From positions 1 to 53,762 of the forward strand of contig CAYVJA010000012.1 in the NCBI GenBank assembly GCA_964451605.1: a DNA stretch of 53,762 bases, read 5' to 3'. The position numbers and the translations under genes are program-made. Under the pieces are notes generated by a model that worked only from the letters and a program-made list of their open reading frames with translations, made no database searches and had not been told where the DNA came from. How positions within the stretch are numbered: position 1 is the stretch's first letter; each line of letters opens with the position of its first letter. This DNA comes from JAQVSH01 sp964451605 (lineage in GTDB: Bacteria; Bacteroidota; Bacteroidia; Bacteroidales; UBA4181). Below, in pieces: positions 7,950 to 17,300 of this stretch.

Positions 7950-8697
7950 CTATAGCAACCCTACTCCCGGTCCCCCCCTCCATGTAGCCATTATCATGGA
8001 CGGTAATGGGCGTTGGGCCCTGCAGCGGGGAGAAAAAGAGCGGCTGTTTGGTCACCGCAACGCGGTGAAGGCGCTTCGCGCTACAGTGGAAGCAGCAGCA
8101 GAATCGGGAGTGAAATATCTTACGCTTTACGCCTTCTCAACCGAAAACTGGCAAAGGCCCAAAGAGGAAATTGATGGTTTGATGTCGCTGCTCTTTTCGA
8201 GCCTCGAGAACGAGCTCGACACACTACTTACCAACAATGTCCGGCTCCGGGTAATTGGAAACATTGAACATCTCGGCAGGGAACTGGCTGACAAACTGCA
8301 GGAATCATGCAAAAAAACAGCCGATTGCAACGGATTGGTGTTAGTCCTTGCCCTTAGCTACAGCGGCCGTTGGGAAATTGCCCGCACCGCCTCTGAATTG
8401 GCAAAAAAGGTGCAAAACGGAGAAATACAACCCGATGATATTACACAAGAACTATTCACTCAAAATCTGCAAAATGCCGATATTCCCGATCCCGATCTAT
8501 TAATCAGAACCGGAGGGGAATTTCGCGTCAGCAATTTTCTTCTTTGGCAGATAGCCTATTCCGAACTCTATTTTACCCCTGTTCTCTGGCCCGATTTCGA
8601 CAAATCCTGCTTCTTCGAGGCCATAGAGGATTTCAGGCACCGCGAACGGCGCTTTGGAAAAACCAGTGGTCAAATTTCTCATAATAATCCACAATGA
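7933..8697 (+). CDS. uppS: Undecaprenyl diphosphate synthase (isoprenyl transferase)
   Basis: This 254-residue cis-prenyltransferase makes the C55 lipid carrier for peptidoglycan and polysaccharides. HVAIIMDGNGRWA carries the catalytic Asp and phosphate-binding residues. GH and AFSTENWQRP follow. The C-terminal signature RTGGEFRVSNFLLWQ and AYSELYF includes the Arg and Ser that bind isopentenyl diphosphate. I chose the ATG at 7933 because the motif normally lies about 15-25 residues from the start; an in-frame ATG at 7885 would add 16 unrelated residues. It overlaps the DUF6089 gene by 17 bases, and its TGA overlaps the bamA ATG (ATGA), indicating translational coupling. Confidence 0.95.
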   Translation: MTSSTNYSNPTPGPPLHVAIIMDGNGRWALQRGEKERLFGHRNAVKALRATVEAAAESGVKYLTLYAFSTENWQRPKEEIDGLMSLLFSSLENELDTLLTNNVRLRVIGNIEHLGRELADKLQESCKKTADCNGLVLVLALSYSGRWEIARTASELAKKVQNGEIQPDDITQELFTQNLQNADIPDPDLLIRTGGEFRVSNFLLWQIAYSELYFTPVLWPDFDKSCFFEAIEDFRHRERRFGKTSGQISHNNPQ

Positions 8698-11237
8698 ATC
8701 TTCTTAAAGTCTACGCCCTCCTGGGCCTGATATTCGCCTATATACCGCTAAGCGCTCAAGAGGCTCCGCAAGACTCTGTTTCGCCGGTACAGCTCTACCC
8801 GGTTATGGAGTACGTTGGAGCCAAAGAGTATGAGTTGGCCGGAATCGAGATAACGGGCATACGATTCGCCGACACACGGCTCCTCCTCAATATGTCGGGA
8901 CTGGAAGAGGGGATGAAAATTGTTGTGCCGGGCGATGATATCTCGTCGGTTGTGGATAAGTACTGGAAGCAGGGGCTCTATTCAAACATTTCCGTGTTAG
9001 CCACAAAAATTGAAGAGGGAAAAATCTGGATTGAAATCCAATTAACCGAACGACCCCGACTTTCGAATATCGTGATTTCGGGGGTTGGCAAATCGAAATC
9101 GAAAGAGCTGCTCGAGAAGATTAAAAAGAAGCCGGGAAGCCAGGTAAACGAAGGTGTAAAAAACGAGATTTCCGCCATTATTTCGAAAACCTTTATCGAC
9201 AAAGGTTTCTTAAATACCACAGTCTCCTTCCGTGAAGAGGACGACACCACCTCGCAAAACCGGGTTAATCTTAACGTCAGGGTAGACAGAGGGAGTCGCG
9301 TGAAAATCAAGAAGATTGAATTTGCGGGAAATGAGGATTTCAGAGGGGCCCGCCTTAAAAAGGCCTTCAAAAAGACCCATCAGATGTCGTTGAACTTCCT
9401 TCACTCGACAAAATTCCTCGAGACACGTTATCGGGAAGACAAAACGAAACTTGTAGACTTTTACAATTCCAGAGGCTACAGAGACTTCCGGATTCTGGAG
9501 GACTCTGTTACCCGCATTGCCTCAGAAAAAAACAACCGGATTAAACTCTCCCTGCACGTGTATGAGGGCAACCAATATTACTACCGCAACATCAGCTGGG
9601 TAGGAAATACTGTTTACCCCTCCGAGAATTTGAGTAAGCAGTTACGGATTAAAAAAGGCGAACTTTACGATAAAGTGGCTCTTGGGAAGCGACTGTTCGA
9701 AGATGAAGATGCCGTTTCAAATCTCTATCTCGACAACGGGTACCTCTTCTCGACCATCACACCGGTAGAGGTAAAACTCGAAAACGACTCTGTCGACCTT
9801 GAGATGCGGATTATTGAAGGGCCGCAAGCTACCGTTAACAAGGTGATGGTTAAGGGGAACTCAAAAACAAACGAACATGTGGTCAGACGCGAATTGCGGG
9901 TAAAACCGGGCGAACTCTTCAGCAAATCGGATATTATGCGCGATGTCCGGCAGATTGCCCAACTGGGGTTTTTCGACGAGCAAAAGATTGTTCCTCAACC
10001 TATCCCCGATCAGGCGAACGGCACTGTCGACATCGTCTACAGTCTGGAGGAGAAACCAAGCGATCAGCTTGAGCTCTCGGCCGGTTGGGGCGGAGGTATG
10101 TTTATCGGACGCGTTGGTATCCGGTTTAACAACATCTCCATGCGCAACTTTTTCCGGAAGGATGAATGGCGGCCTGTACCTTCGGGCGACGGCCAACAAT
10201 TGGGCGTCTCGTTCCAAAGTAACGGAAAAAGGTATCGTTCGTTCAGTGTCAATTTTGTGGAGCCCTGGCTCGGCGGGAAGAAGCCCAATGCGCTTTCAGT
10301 CTCCCTGTTCCACTCCTCCTACGGAGAGTACGACAACTATACCGACTACTGGAATTTCGGAAAGGAACCGACCCAATATTACAAATCGACAGGTATTTCG
10401 GTGGGATTCGGCCGGCGGATCCAGTGGCCCGACGACTACTTCACCCTCTCGCACGAACTTACTTACCAGGTGTATCGGGTAAAGAACTGGACCCTCTCTT
10501 CGTACTATCGTTTCCCGTTCAAGAACGGGGTATCGAACAATGTCAACCTCTCTACCACCTTTGCCAGGAACTCGGTTAATGCGCCCATGTTCCCCACGCG
10601 CGGTTCAAGCATATCGTTACGATTGGCGGTAACCCCTCCCTGGTCGGCTCTTAACGGTAAGGATATGTCCACTCTCTCTTCGAAGGAGAAATACAAATGG
10701 ATTGAGTACCACAAATGGAGTTTCCGCTCTGTCTTCTACAAGCCGATATATGGCAAACTGATTATGGCTCTCAACTACCAGATGGGGTATCTTGGCTACT
10801 ACAACAAAGATATCGGAGTCTCTCCTTACGAAGGATTCGATATGGGGGGATCGGGAATGCAGACCTACCAGATTTTCGGTAACGAGATTGTGAGCCTCAG
10901 AGGATACGAAGAAGAGTCATTCTGGGACGCCCGCTATCCCAGCCGGGGGTCGGCCAGCATCTATTCAAAGGCATTTGCCGAGATTCGTTACCCGGTTATG
11001 CAACAACCCGCCTCTACCATCTATGTGCTGGCGTTTCTGGAAGGAGGGAATGCCTGGTACGAATCGAAAGAGTTTAATCCGCTGTCGTTTAAACGTTCGG
11101 CAGGTATCGGCTTCAGAGCCTTTATGCCTATGTTCGGACTACTGGGTATCGACTGGGGATACGGATTCGATTCGGTTCCCGGTGGAGACACCAAAAACGG
11201 CAGTCAGTTTCAGTTTACCCTTGGTCAACAATTTTAA
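8694..11237 (+). CDS. bamA: Outer membrane protein assembly factor BamA
   Basis: The 847-residue Omp85 protein inserts beta-barrels into the outer membrane. It has a signal peptide (about 1-21) and roughly five POTRA repeats between residues 45 and 430, for example YELAGIEITGIRFADTRLL and NKVMVKGNSKTNEHVVRREL. A 16-strand barrel follows to the C-terminus. The barrel has the conserved RGY of loop 6 (SLRGYEEESFWD) and ends in Phe (FTLGQQF), the usual barrel end signal. Its start overlaps the uppS stop, and two Skp/OmpH chaperone genes follow, a common order in Bacteroidetes. Confidence 0.95.
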   Translation: MNLLKVYALLGLIFAYIPLSAQEAPQDSVSPVQLYPVMEYVGAKEYELAGIEITGIRFADTRLLLNMSGLEEGMKIVVPGDDISSVVDKYWKQGLYSNISVLATKIEEGKIWIEIQLTERPRLSNIVISGVGKSKSKELLEKIKKKPGSQVNEGVKNEISAIISKTFIDKGFLNTTVSFREEDDTTSQNRVNLNVRVDRGSRVKIKKIEFAGNEDFRGARLKKAFKKTHQMSLNFLHSTKFLETRYREDKTKLVDFYNSRGYRDFRILEDSVTRIASEKNNRIKLSLHVYEGNQYYYRNISWVGNTVYPSENLSKQLRIKKGELYDKVALGKRLFEDEDAVSNLYLDNGYLFSTITPVEVKLENDSVDLEMRIIEGPQATVNKVMVKGNSKTNEHVVRRELRVKPGELFSKSDIMRDVRQIAQLGFFDEQKIVPQPIPDQANGTVDIVYSLEEKPSDQLELSAGWGGGMFIGRVGIRFNNISMRNFFRKDEWRPVPSGDGQQLGVSFQSNGKRYRSFSVNFVEPWLGGKKPNALSVSLFHSSYGEYDNYTDYWNFGKEPTQYYKSTGISVGFGRRIQWPDDYFTLSHELTYQVYRVKNWTLSSYYRFPFKNGVSNNVNLSTTFARNSVNAPMFPTRGSSISLRLAVTPPWSALNGKDMSTLSSKEKYKWIEYHKWSFRSVFYKPIYGKLIMALNYQMGYLGYYNKDIGVSPYEGFDMGGSGMQTYQIFGNEIVSLRGYEEESFWDARYPSRGSASIYSKAFAEIRYPVMQQPASTIYVLAFLEGGNAWYESKEFNPLSFKRSAGIGFRAFMPMFGLLGIDWGYGFDSVPGGDTKNGSQFQFTLGQQF

Positions 11238-11275
11238 TATCAATGCTTCATAGAAAACTCTAAATCTGTACGAAT

Positions 11276-11794
11276 ATGAAAAAGTTCTTTTTGATTTTAT
11301 CCTGCCTGCTCCTCTCGGCCGGGTCGGGTTTTGCACAAAAGTTTGCATTGGTCGATTCTGAGTACATCCTGAGCAACATTCCCGCCTATAAAACGGCTCA
11401 GGCTCAGCTCGATCAGGATTCTCAGGCCTATCAGAAAGAGGTGGAGGCCAAGTATGCCGCTGTCGATAAGCTGTATAAGGCCTACCAGACCGAAAGATCG
11501 GTTCTCACCGAACAGATGAGAGCAAAACGGGAAGAGGAAATTGTCAAGTTGGAAACGGAAGCCAAAGAGCTGCAAAAGAAATACTTTGGTGAGGGAGGGG
11601 AAATCTTCAAAAAAAGAGAGGCTCTTCTCACCCCGATTCAGGATCAGGTGTTCGAAGCCATCAAGGCAATGGCCAACGAAGAGGGCTATGCCGTGGTTTT
11701 TGATACAGCCACAGCAGGAAATGTAATCTATGCCAATCCGAAAAACGACAGAAGTGATGCCATCCTGCAAAGGCTGGGTTATAAGAATAATTAA
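11276..11794 (+). CDS. OmpH/Skp family periplasmic chaperone (first copy)
   Basis: The 172-residue protein has a signal peptide (MKKFFLILSCLLLSAGSGFAQ). Next come the OmpH start motif KFALVDSEYILSNIP and a long charged coiled coil (about residues 45-125, rich in Lys, Glu and Gln). The C-terminal strand segment EEGYAVVFDTATAGNVIYA completes the domain. Skp trimers hold unfolded outer-membrane proteins for BamA. The gene lies 38 bases after bamA with no terminator between, so it is probably in the same transcript. Confidence 0.92.
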   Translation: MKKFFLILSCLLLSAGSGFAQKFALVDSEYILSNIPAYKTAQAQLDQDSQAYQKEVEAKYAAVDKLYKAYQTERSVLTEQMRAKREEEIVKLETEAKELQKKYFGEGGEIFKKREALLTPIQDQVFEAIKAMANEEGYAVVFDTATAGNVIYANPKNDRSDAILQRLGYKNN

Positions 11795-11816
11795 CACTTT
11801 GGTCGGGGTGGCCCTG

Positions 11817-11846
11817 TTGGTTATTGTGTTAAATAGTCTACTTTTG
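11817..11846 (+). promoter_or_regulatory. Promoter of the second OmpH/Skp gene
   Basis: TTG (11817-11819), a 19-base spacer and a perfect TACTTTTG -7 box (11839-11846) precede the ATG at 11897 by 50 bases. The second chaperone can thus be transcribed independently of the bamA operon. Confidence 0.7.
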
Positions 11847-11896
11847 CATAGTTAACATTTGGTACACTACCCCTTTCAATCTCTAACACCGACAAA

Positions 11897-12418
11897 ATGA
11901 AACATGTTTTAAAACTTCTCCTCGTTGTTGCCTTCTTTATTTGCAGCGCTGAGATCAGTGCGCAGACACCCAAGTTTGCCCATATCAATTCGCAGGAACT
12001 TCTCATGGCAATGCCGGAGATGGATAGTGCACAGGTTACGCTTCAGAAGTATCAACAGGAACTGGTTTCTTATCTGGAAACCATGAATGTCGATTACAAC
12101 AAATTGTATCAGGATTTTCTGAAAGAGGAGAAGACCCTGAGCGAAGTGGCCCGTACCAGCAAAATGGAGGAGTTGCAGGATAAACAACAGCGTATCGTCA
12201 AATTTCAGGAAGAGGCCGACGCTAAACTTCAGGCCAAACGCAACGAATTGATGCAGCCCATCTTCGATAAGGCAAAGAAAGCTATTGAAGAGGTTTCGAA
12301 AGAACAGGGCCTCACTTATGTTTTCGACATTGCCGCCGGTTCGTCCATTATTTATCAGGCTGCTACCGCTGTCGACATTATTGAGCCGGTCAAAAAGAAA
12401 CTGGGTATCACAAAATAA
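11897..12418 (+). CDS. OmpH/Skp family periplasmic chaperone (second copy)
   Basis: This 173-residue paralogue of the preceding gene has a signal peptide (about 1-22, ending in ISAQ). It has the OmpH motif KFAHINSQELLMAMPEMD, a coiled coil rich in Glu, Gln and Lys (about residues 45-125), and the C-terminal EQGLTYVFDIAAGSSIIY. It lies 102 bases after the first copy, with its own promoter and a strong terminator. The two copies may differ in client range or form mixed trimers; that is inference. Confidence 0.92.
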   Translation: MKHVLKLLLVVAFFICSAEISAQTPKFAHINSQELLMAMPEMDSAQVTLQKYQQELVSYLETMNVDYNKLYQDFLKEEKTLSEVARTSKMEELQDKQQRIVKFQEEADAKLQAKRNELMQPIFDKAKKAIEEVSKEQGLTYVFDIAAGSSIIYQAATAVDIIEPVKKKLGITK

Positions 12419-12448
12419 CCCGAATCCACGCAAACCGGATGATTCCGG

Positions 12449-12485
12449 AAAGAGGCCGGCGACAATATATGTCCGGCCTCTTTTT
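12449..12485 (+). terminator. Strong terminator after the second OmpH/Skp gene
   Basis: The stem AAAGAGGCCGG / CCGGCCTCTTT (12449-12459 with 12473-12483) has a 13-base loop and a T-run. It lies 31 bases past the stop codon. An upstream in-frame ATG at 12439 for murI would run through this hairpin, which supports the later start at 12517. Confidence 0.88.
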
Positions 12486-12516
12486 GCTGGCTGAAAAAAC
12501 CGAAACCAACAGACTG

Positions 12517-13326
12517 ATGATAGGCGTTTTCGATTCCGGATTTGGCGGTCTTACCGTATTGCGGGCATTCCTGGAAAAATTGCCCCGGTACGACTACATA
12601 TACCTCGGCGATAACGCGCGCAGCCCCTATGGTACCCGTTCGTTCGAAACCGTTTTCCAATTCACCAAAAGCGGCGTTGAAGCCCTCTTTCAAAGAGGCT
12701 GTCGGTTGGTAATCCTGGCCTGCAACACCGCCTCGGCCAAAGCACTCCGTAACATTCAACAGAAGGAGTTGCCCCATATGGAACCGGGGTTACGTGTTTT
12801 GGGCGTGATTCGTCCCTGTGTAGAAGCATTGGGATCCATTTCTCAATCCGGTGTAGTAGGTATTCTTGGAACTCCGGGAACTGTACAATCGGATTCCTAT
12901 CCCATTGAAATCAAAAAAATCTACCCACACTTCCAGGTATTCCAACAAGCCTGCCCCATGTGGGTTCCTTTGGTAGAAAACAACGAACAGGATAGCCCCG
13001 GAGCCGATTACTTTGTGCAAAAGGAGATAGACACCCTGCTCAGCAAGCATGAAGGAATAGATACAGTGGTCATGGGCTGCACCCACTACCCCCTGTTAGA
13101 GAAGAAAATACGGAAATATTTACCGGCAGGCATCCGCCTGGTGGCACAAGGACCGATAGTAGCCGACAGCCTGGCCGATTACCTGCACCGTCATCCCGAA
13201 ATAGAGACGCAATGCACCAAAGAATCCAGACGAATCTTCCTCACCACCGAAGTACCTACCCATTTCGACAAAAACGGATCGAGATTTCTGGAGATGGAGG
13301 TAAGCTCGGAAAAGATAGTGCTCTAG
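12517..13326 (+). CDS. murI: Glutamate racemase
   Basis: The 269-residue cytoplasmic enzyme supplies D-glutamate for peptidoglycan. The start MIGVFDSGFGGLTVLRA has the family N-terminus with Asp and Ser of the active site. The two catalytic cysteines are in LACNTASAKALR and MGCTHYPLLEKK. The ATG at 12517 gives the normal length and puts the motif at residue 1; the earlier ATG lies before a terminator hairpin. Only about 30 bases separate the terminator from the start, so its promoter must overlap the hairpin or depend on read-through. The stop codon lies in a tandem octamer repeat. Confidence 0.94.
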   Translation: MIGVFDSGFGGLTVLRAFLEKLPRYDYIYLGDNARSPYGTRSFETVFQFTKSGVEALFQRGCRLVILACNTASAKALRNIQQKELPHMEPGLRVLGVIRPCVEALGSISQSGVVGILGTPGTVQSDSYPIEIKKIYPHFQVFQQACPMWVPLVENNEQDSPGADYFVQKEIDTLLSKHEGIDTVVMGCTHYPLLEKKIRKYLPAGIRLVAQGPIVADSLADYLHRHPEIETQCTKESRRIFLTTEVPTHFDKNGSRFLEMEVSSEKIVL

Positions 13327-13361
13327 AGCATTAGAGCACTAGAGCATTAGAGCATTAGAGC
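13324..13361. repeat. Tandem octamer repeat between convergent genes
   Basis: TAGAGCAT is repeated as TAGAGCAT-TAGAGCAC-TAGAGCAT-TAGAGCAT-TAGAGC. The stop codons of both murI (13324-13326) and the carbonic anhydrase (13355-13357, minus) lie inside it. AGTGCTCTA / TAGAGCACT (13316-13324 with 13332-13340) can also fold as a 9-bp hairpin, which might help end both transcripts. Confidence 0.85.
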
Positions 13362-13866
13362 TTTTTATACCACGAAGCATACATCAAGTAGTTCCGGGCA
13401 ATTTTCTGGTTTAGTTCTTTGGCTTGGGCGGGATCCACTTTTTTGACGAATTTGGCGGGTACGCCTGCATATAGTGCGCCGGGTTCGATTACGGTGTTGC
13501 TTAATACCAGCGAGCCTGCGGCAACGATGGCTCCCTCTCCTACTTCGACGTGATCGAGCAGTGTGGCTCCCATACCTATCAGGGCGCCTGCGCGAATGGT
13601 GGCTCCGTGAACGGTTACATTATGACCTATCGATACATCATCTTCGATAACGATTTCTGATAGAGGGTATGCAGTACGGTTCCATCCTGAATATTCACCC
13701 GATTGCCGATGCGGATGGAGTTTACATCGCCGCGCAATACAGTGTTATACCAGATGCTGCAATCTTCGCCGATTACTACATCGCCAATGATAACCGCCGT
13801 CTCCGCGAGGAAACAGCGTTCTCCGATTGCGGGGTCGAACCCGCGCACCGACCTGATTAAAGCCAT
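13355..13866 (-). pseudogene. Gamma carbonic anhydrase-like hexapeptide protein, frameshifted
   Basis: The left-handed beta-helix family is clear. The N-part (MALIRSVRGFDPAIGERCF, then WYNTVLRGDVNSIRIGNRVN and QDGTVLH) stops early at a TAG near 13627. The continuation EIVIEDDVSIGHNVTVHGA, with the remaining zinc-binding histidines, and LYAGVPAKFVKKVDP are in another frame. The break is at about 13640-13655. Adding 7 bases (a second copy of GAAATCG) would restore a 172-residue protein of normal length, so loss of one unit of a 7-base tandem repeat is an attractive explanation. It could be a real mutation, slippage or an assembly error. If intact it would be a zinc hexapeptide-repeat enzyme, with carbonic anhydrase activity only presumed. 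Confidence 0.85.
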
Positions 13867-13885
13867 ATCTTAAGGATTTTGCCCG

Positions 13886-13893
13886 CAAACCTA
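13886..13893 (-). promoter_or_regulatory. -7 box of the carbonic anhydrase-like gene
   Basis: The minus strand reads TAGGTTTG, an exact TAnnTTTG match, 19 bases before the ATG at 13866. No TTTG was seen in the -33 region. Confidence 0.45.
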
Positions 13894-13992
13894 CGGAATG
13901 TTTTCCATTTCCTAAAAAATGCTTGGGTATTCTCGAATTTTGGCGAAATTTACACCGAAAAGCTTCACAACAACCCTTTAAAAAATGCCGCT

Positions 13993-14340
13993 ATGTCCAA
14001 TCCCGAATTAATTTACGACGACGAAAAGGCTGCCGCCTTTATCAAGGCCCACCTTCCTGAACCTTTACAGCAAAAATATTCGGACCAGGATATTCAATAT
14101 GTACTTGATCTGCTGTACGAATTCTATGAATCGGCAGGAGTAATTATCGACGAGGATGAAGAACAGGCCGGACAGGAGTATGTCGATCTCGACCATGAAG
14201 AGATGATCGATTTTTTACGCGATGCGCTCGAAGAAGATGGCAAAACGGCTCACTTTCCCATCGATGACATCGAACGGATTCTGCAGGCCGAACTGGACTA
14301 TTGTAAATCGATTGGCATCGTAGATCCCGACGAAGAGTAA
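13993..14340 (+). CDS. Conserved small acidic protein of unknown function
   Basis: The 115-residue cytoplasmic protein starts MSNPELIYDDEKAAAFIKAH. It is strongly acidic, with clusters such as IIDEDEEQAGQEYVDLDHEE and IVDPDEE at the end. It is probably all-helical and has no signal peptide. I chose the ATG at 13993 because the 38 codons before it (back to 13879) look non-coding and AT-rich. It lies 4 bases before the receiver/PEP-synthase-like gene, so the two are almost certainly co-transcribed and may work together. I recognise it as a Bacteroidetes-type hypothetical only. Confidence 0.8.
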   Translation: MSNPELIYDDEKAAAFIKAHLPEPLQQKYSDQDIQYVLDLLYEFYESAGVIIDEDEEQAGQEYVDLDHEEMIDFLRDALEEDGKTAHFPIDDIERILQAELDYCKSIGIVDPDEE

Positions 14341-14344
14341 ATCT

Positions 14345-17300
14345 ATGACAACACCATCGGCACAAGCGCAGGCAAACTCCCCTAACAGCCTTCAATTGCT
14401 GCAGAGATTCCTCAACAACCAGAATGCCAATCTCGACATTCTGCACGATCTTATGCCGTTACGTGTCAGAGAAATATTGCTGATAACAACGCTTTACGAT
14501 GCCTTCTCTATAGAAAAGGAGGGCCGGTTTACCCAGCACATCCTGGGCGCCGAGTATAAGCAAAATATCATCAACATGCCCCGGATTACCGGGGTTACAA
14601 CCATTCAGGAGGCTCTGCAAAAACTACAGAGCAAATCGTTCGATCTCACCATCATTGTGGGTGGAAGCGACAAATACTATCCGTTCGATTCTGCCCGCCG
14701 GATCAAAGAGGAGCATCCCGACCAGACGATATACCTTCTGCTGAACGACACCACCGAGCTCACCTTCTTTAAACAGCAAAATTTGTTGGAAAGGCTGATC
14801 TCCAGAATCTTTATCTGGGATGGCGACTCGAAGGTCTTTTTTGCCATGATCAAGAATCGCGAAGACTCTATGAATGTGGAAAACGATACCAAAGTGGGAT
14901 TAATCAAAGTAATCCTTCTGGTAGAAGATTCCGAACAGTACTACTCCAAATATCTCCCGTTGCTCTACAACACCATCATGGCGCAAACCCAAAAGATTGT
15001 AGAGGCGGGAGCCGATCCGCTGGTCAGTAAACTGCGTCAACGGTTGCGACCCAAAATATTGCTGGCCTTAAACTACGAAGATGCAATGCAGATTGCCCGG
15101 CAGTATCAGGAGAACCTGATGTGCCTGATTACCGATATGGAGTTTCCTGTGGCAGGCCAACTCGACAAAGACGCCGGTGCAAAACTGGTCAAAGCGGTAC
15201 GTGAACTCAATCCCGATCTGCCCACTGTGATTCAATCGTCCGAATCGGATCAGGTACGAACGGCCTACGAACTCCAGTCGATCTTTATAAACAAGCAGTC
15301 GGAAACGCTTCTGCCTGAGATAAAAAGTTTCATCAACCACCAGCTCGGATTTGGAAATATTGTTTTCCGCGACGGCACCGGCCAGAAGATTGCCCAGGCC
15401 AGGACTCTCGAAGAGTTTATAAAACAGTTCGATACCATTCCCGACGAAAGTCTGGTCTATCACGCCCGGCGAAACCATTTTTCGCTCTGGCTGATGGCTC
15501 GGGGTGAGATCAGAGCAGCCAAGATAATCTACCCTATTAAAACCTCCGATTTTGAGACGCTTGAAGACTATCGCAATCAGATAAAATTCATCATCAACCG
15601 ATACCGTAACGAGTCGCTCACGGGAAAAATTATCGATTTTAATGAGAATGCCCTGCTCGACGAAACGAACGTGGTACGTATGGGTACCGGCGAACTGGGA
15701 GGAAAAGGACGAGGTCTTGCATTTATCAACACCCTGATCTACAACCTGAACTTCTCGAATATTCTGCCGGGCATCAACATCCGAACCCCCAGTACCTCCA
15801 TTATCGGCACCGATGAGTATGATGTCTTTATGGAGCAGAACCACATGATGGAGAGTCTCCGTTTTGAACGCGACGACAAAAATATCAAAGGGCTCTTTCT
15901 GAAGGGGAGCCTCTCCTATTCGCTCTCAAAAAAACTGAAGGCCTTTGTACGGGTAGTCACCGTACCCATCGCAGTCCGGTCGTCGGGTCTCACAGAGGAT
16001 AGCCTGGGCTGCCCCCTTTCGGGGATGTACGCCACCTATCTGTTGCCCAATAACCACCCCGATACGGAAGTGCGGTTCAGACAGCTCTCCGATGCAGTGA
16101 AACTGGTGTTTGCCTCTGCCTGGTCGACATCCATTCAGTCGTACCTGGCCTCGGTGAATCGCAATCCCGAAACCGAAAAGATGGCAGTGGTTCTGCAGGA
16201 TCTGGTGGGCAGGCAGTATGGCAACTATTTTTATCCCCATATCAGTGGCACCGCGCAGTCGCACAACTTTTATCCCTTTGCCAACACATCACCTGCCGAC
16301 GGTTGTGCCACACTGGCTGTCGGGCTGGGGAAATATGTGGTAGAGGCAGGAAAAGCCTACCGCTTTTCGCCCAAACACCCCACTCTGGAAGGGATCTCGC
16401 TCCAACAACAGGTAAACAATACACAAACCCGGGTACTCGCCATTGACCTGACAAATAAAGAGCCCGATATGTACCGGGAGGGTGAATATGCCGGGCTCAC
16501 TGAAATCGACATCTATGATGCCGAGAAACATGGTACCCTGAAACATTGTGCCTCGGTGTACGATGCCGAAAACGAAAGGATTGTACCCGGTCTCGATAAA
16601 GCGGGACCACGCGTTATCAACTTTGCCAACATATTAAAGTACAACTATATCCCGCTTGCCCATACCCTCGATGTTATTCTCGATATTGTTCGTGAGTCCA
16701 TGGGTTCGGCCGTAGAGATTGAATATGCCATCGATTTGCAACCGGACGCCTCGCAGCAGGCCTCATTTTATCTTCTGCAGATTAAACCCCTCAGGGTCGA
16801 CCGCAACGTGGCCGACCTGCCCGAAGGGGAGATGAACCGCGAAGATGCCCTGGTACGGTCTTCGCTGGCCATGGGGAACGGATTCATTGAGAACATCCGC
16901 GATGTAGTATACGTAGTGCCGCAACTTTTCGACAAAACCCATACGCTGGAGATTGCAGAAGAGATAAACCAATTTAACAAGCAGATGATCAGCGAAAACC
17001 GGCAGTATGTGCTGATAGGGCCGGGGCGCTGGGGCTCGCGCGACCGATTTATCGGCATTCCCGTTACCTGGCCGCAAATTTCGAATGCAAAGGTGATTGT
17101 CGAAACCAGCCTCCCCGACTTCCCGCTCGATGCTTCGCTCGGCTCGCATTTTTTTCACAATGTCACCTCCATGCGGGTGGGTTACTTTTCGGTTCAACAC
17201 AACTCTCCTTATGATCTGGTGCAATGGGCCGCTCTGGATACCCTGCCCCAAACGGGAAGCTACACCTCTCTTCGGCACGTACGGTTTGCCTCGCCCCTGA

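Noticed and set aside
12439..12516. Longer murI start at 12439
   Set aside because: The extension would translate through a strong terminator hairpin and lacks family sequence.
13879..13992. Longer start for the small acidic protein
   Set aside because: The added 38 codons are AT-rich and atypical, and the ATG at 13993 is followed by protein-like acidic sequence.
15068..15844. 258-codon minus-strand frame inside the receiver/ATP-grasp gene
   Set aside because: It is antisense to a well-supported domain protein; the sequence looks like random reverse-frame translation, with no motif or start signal.
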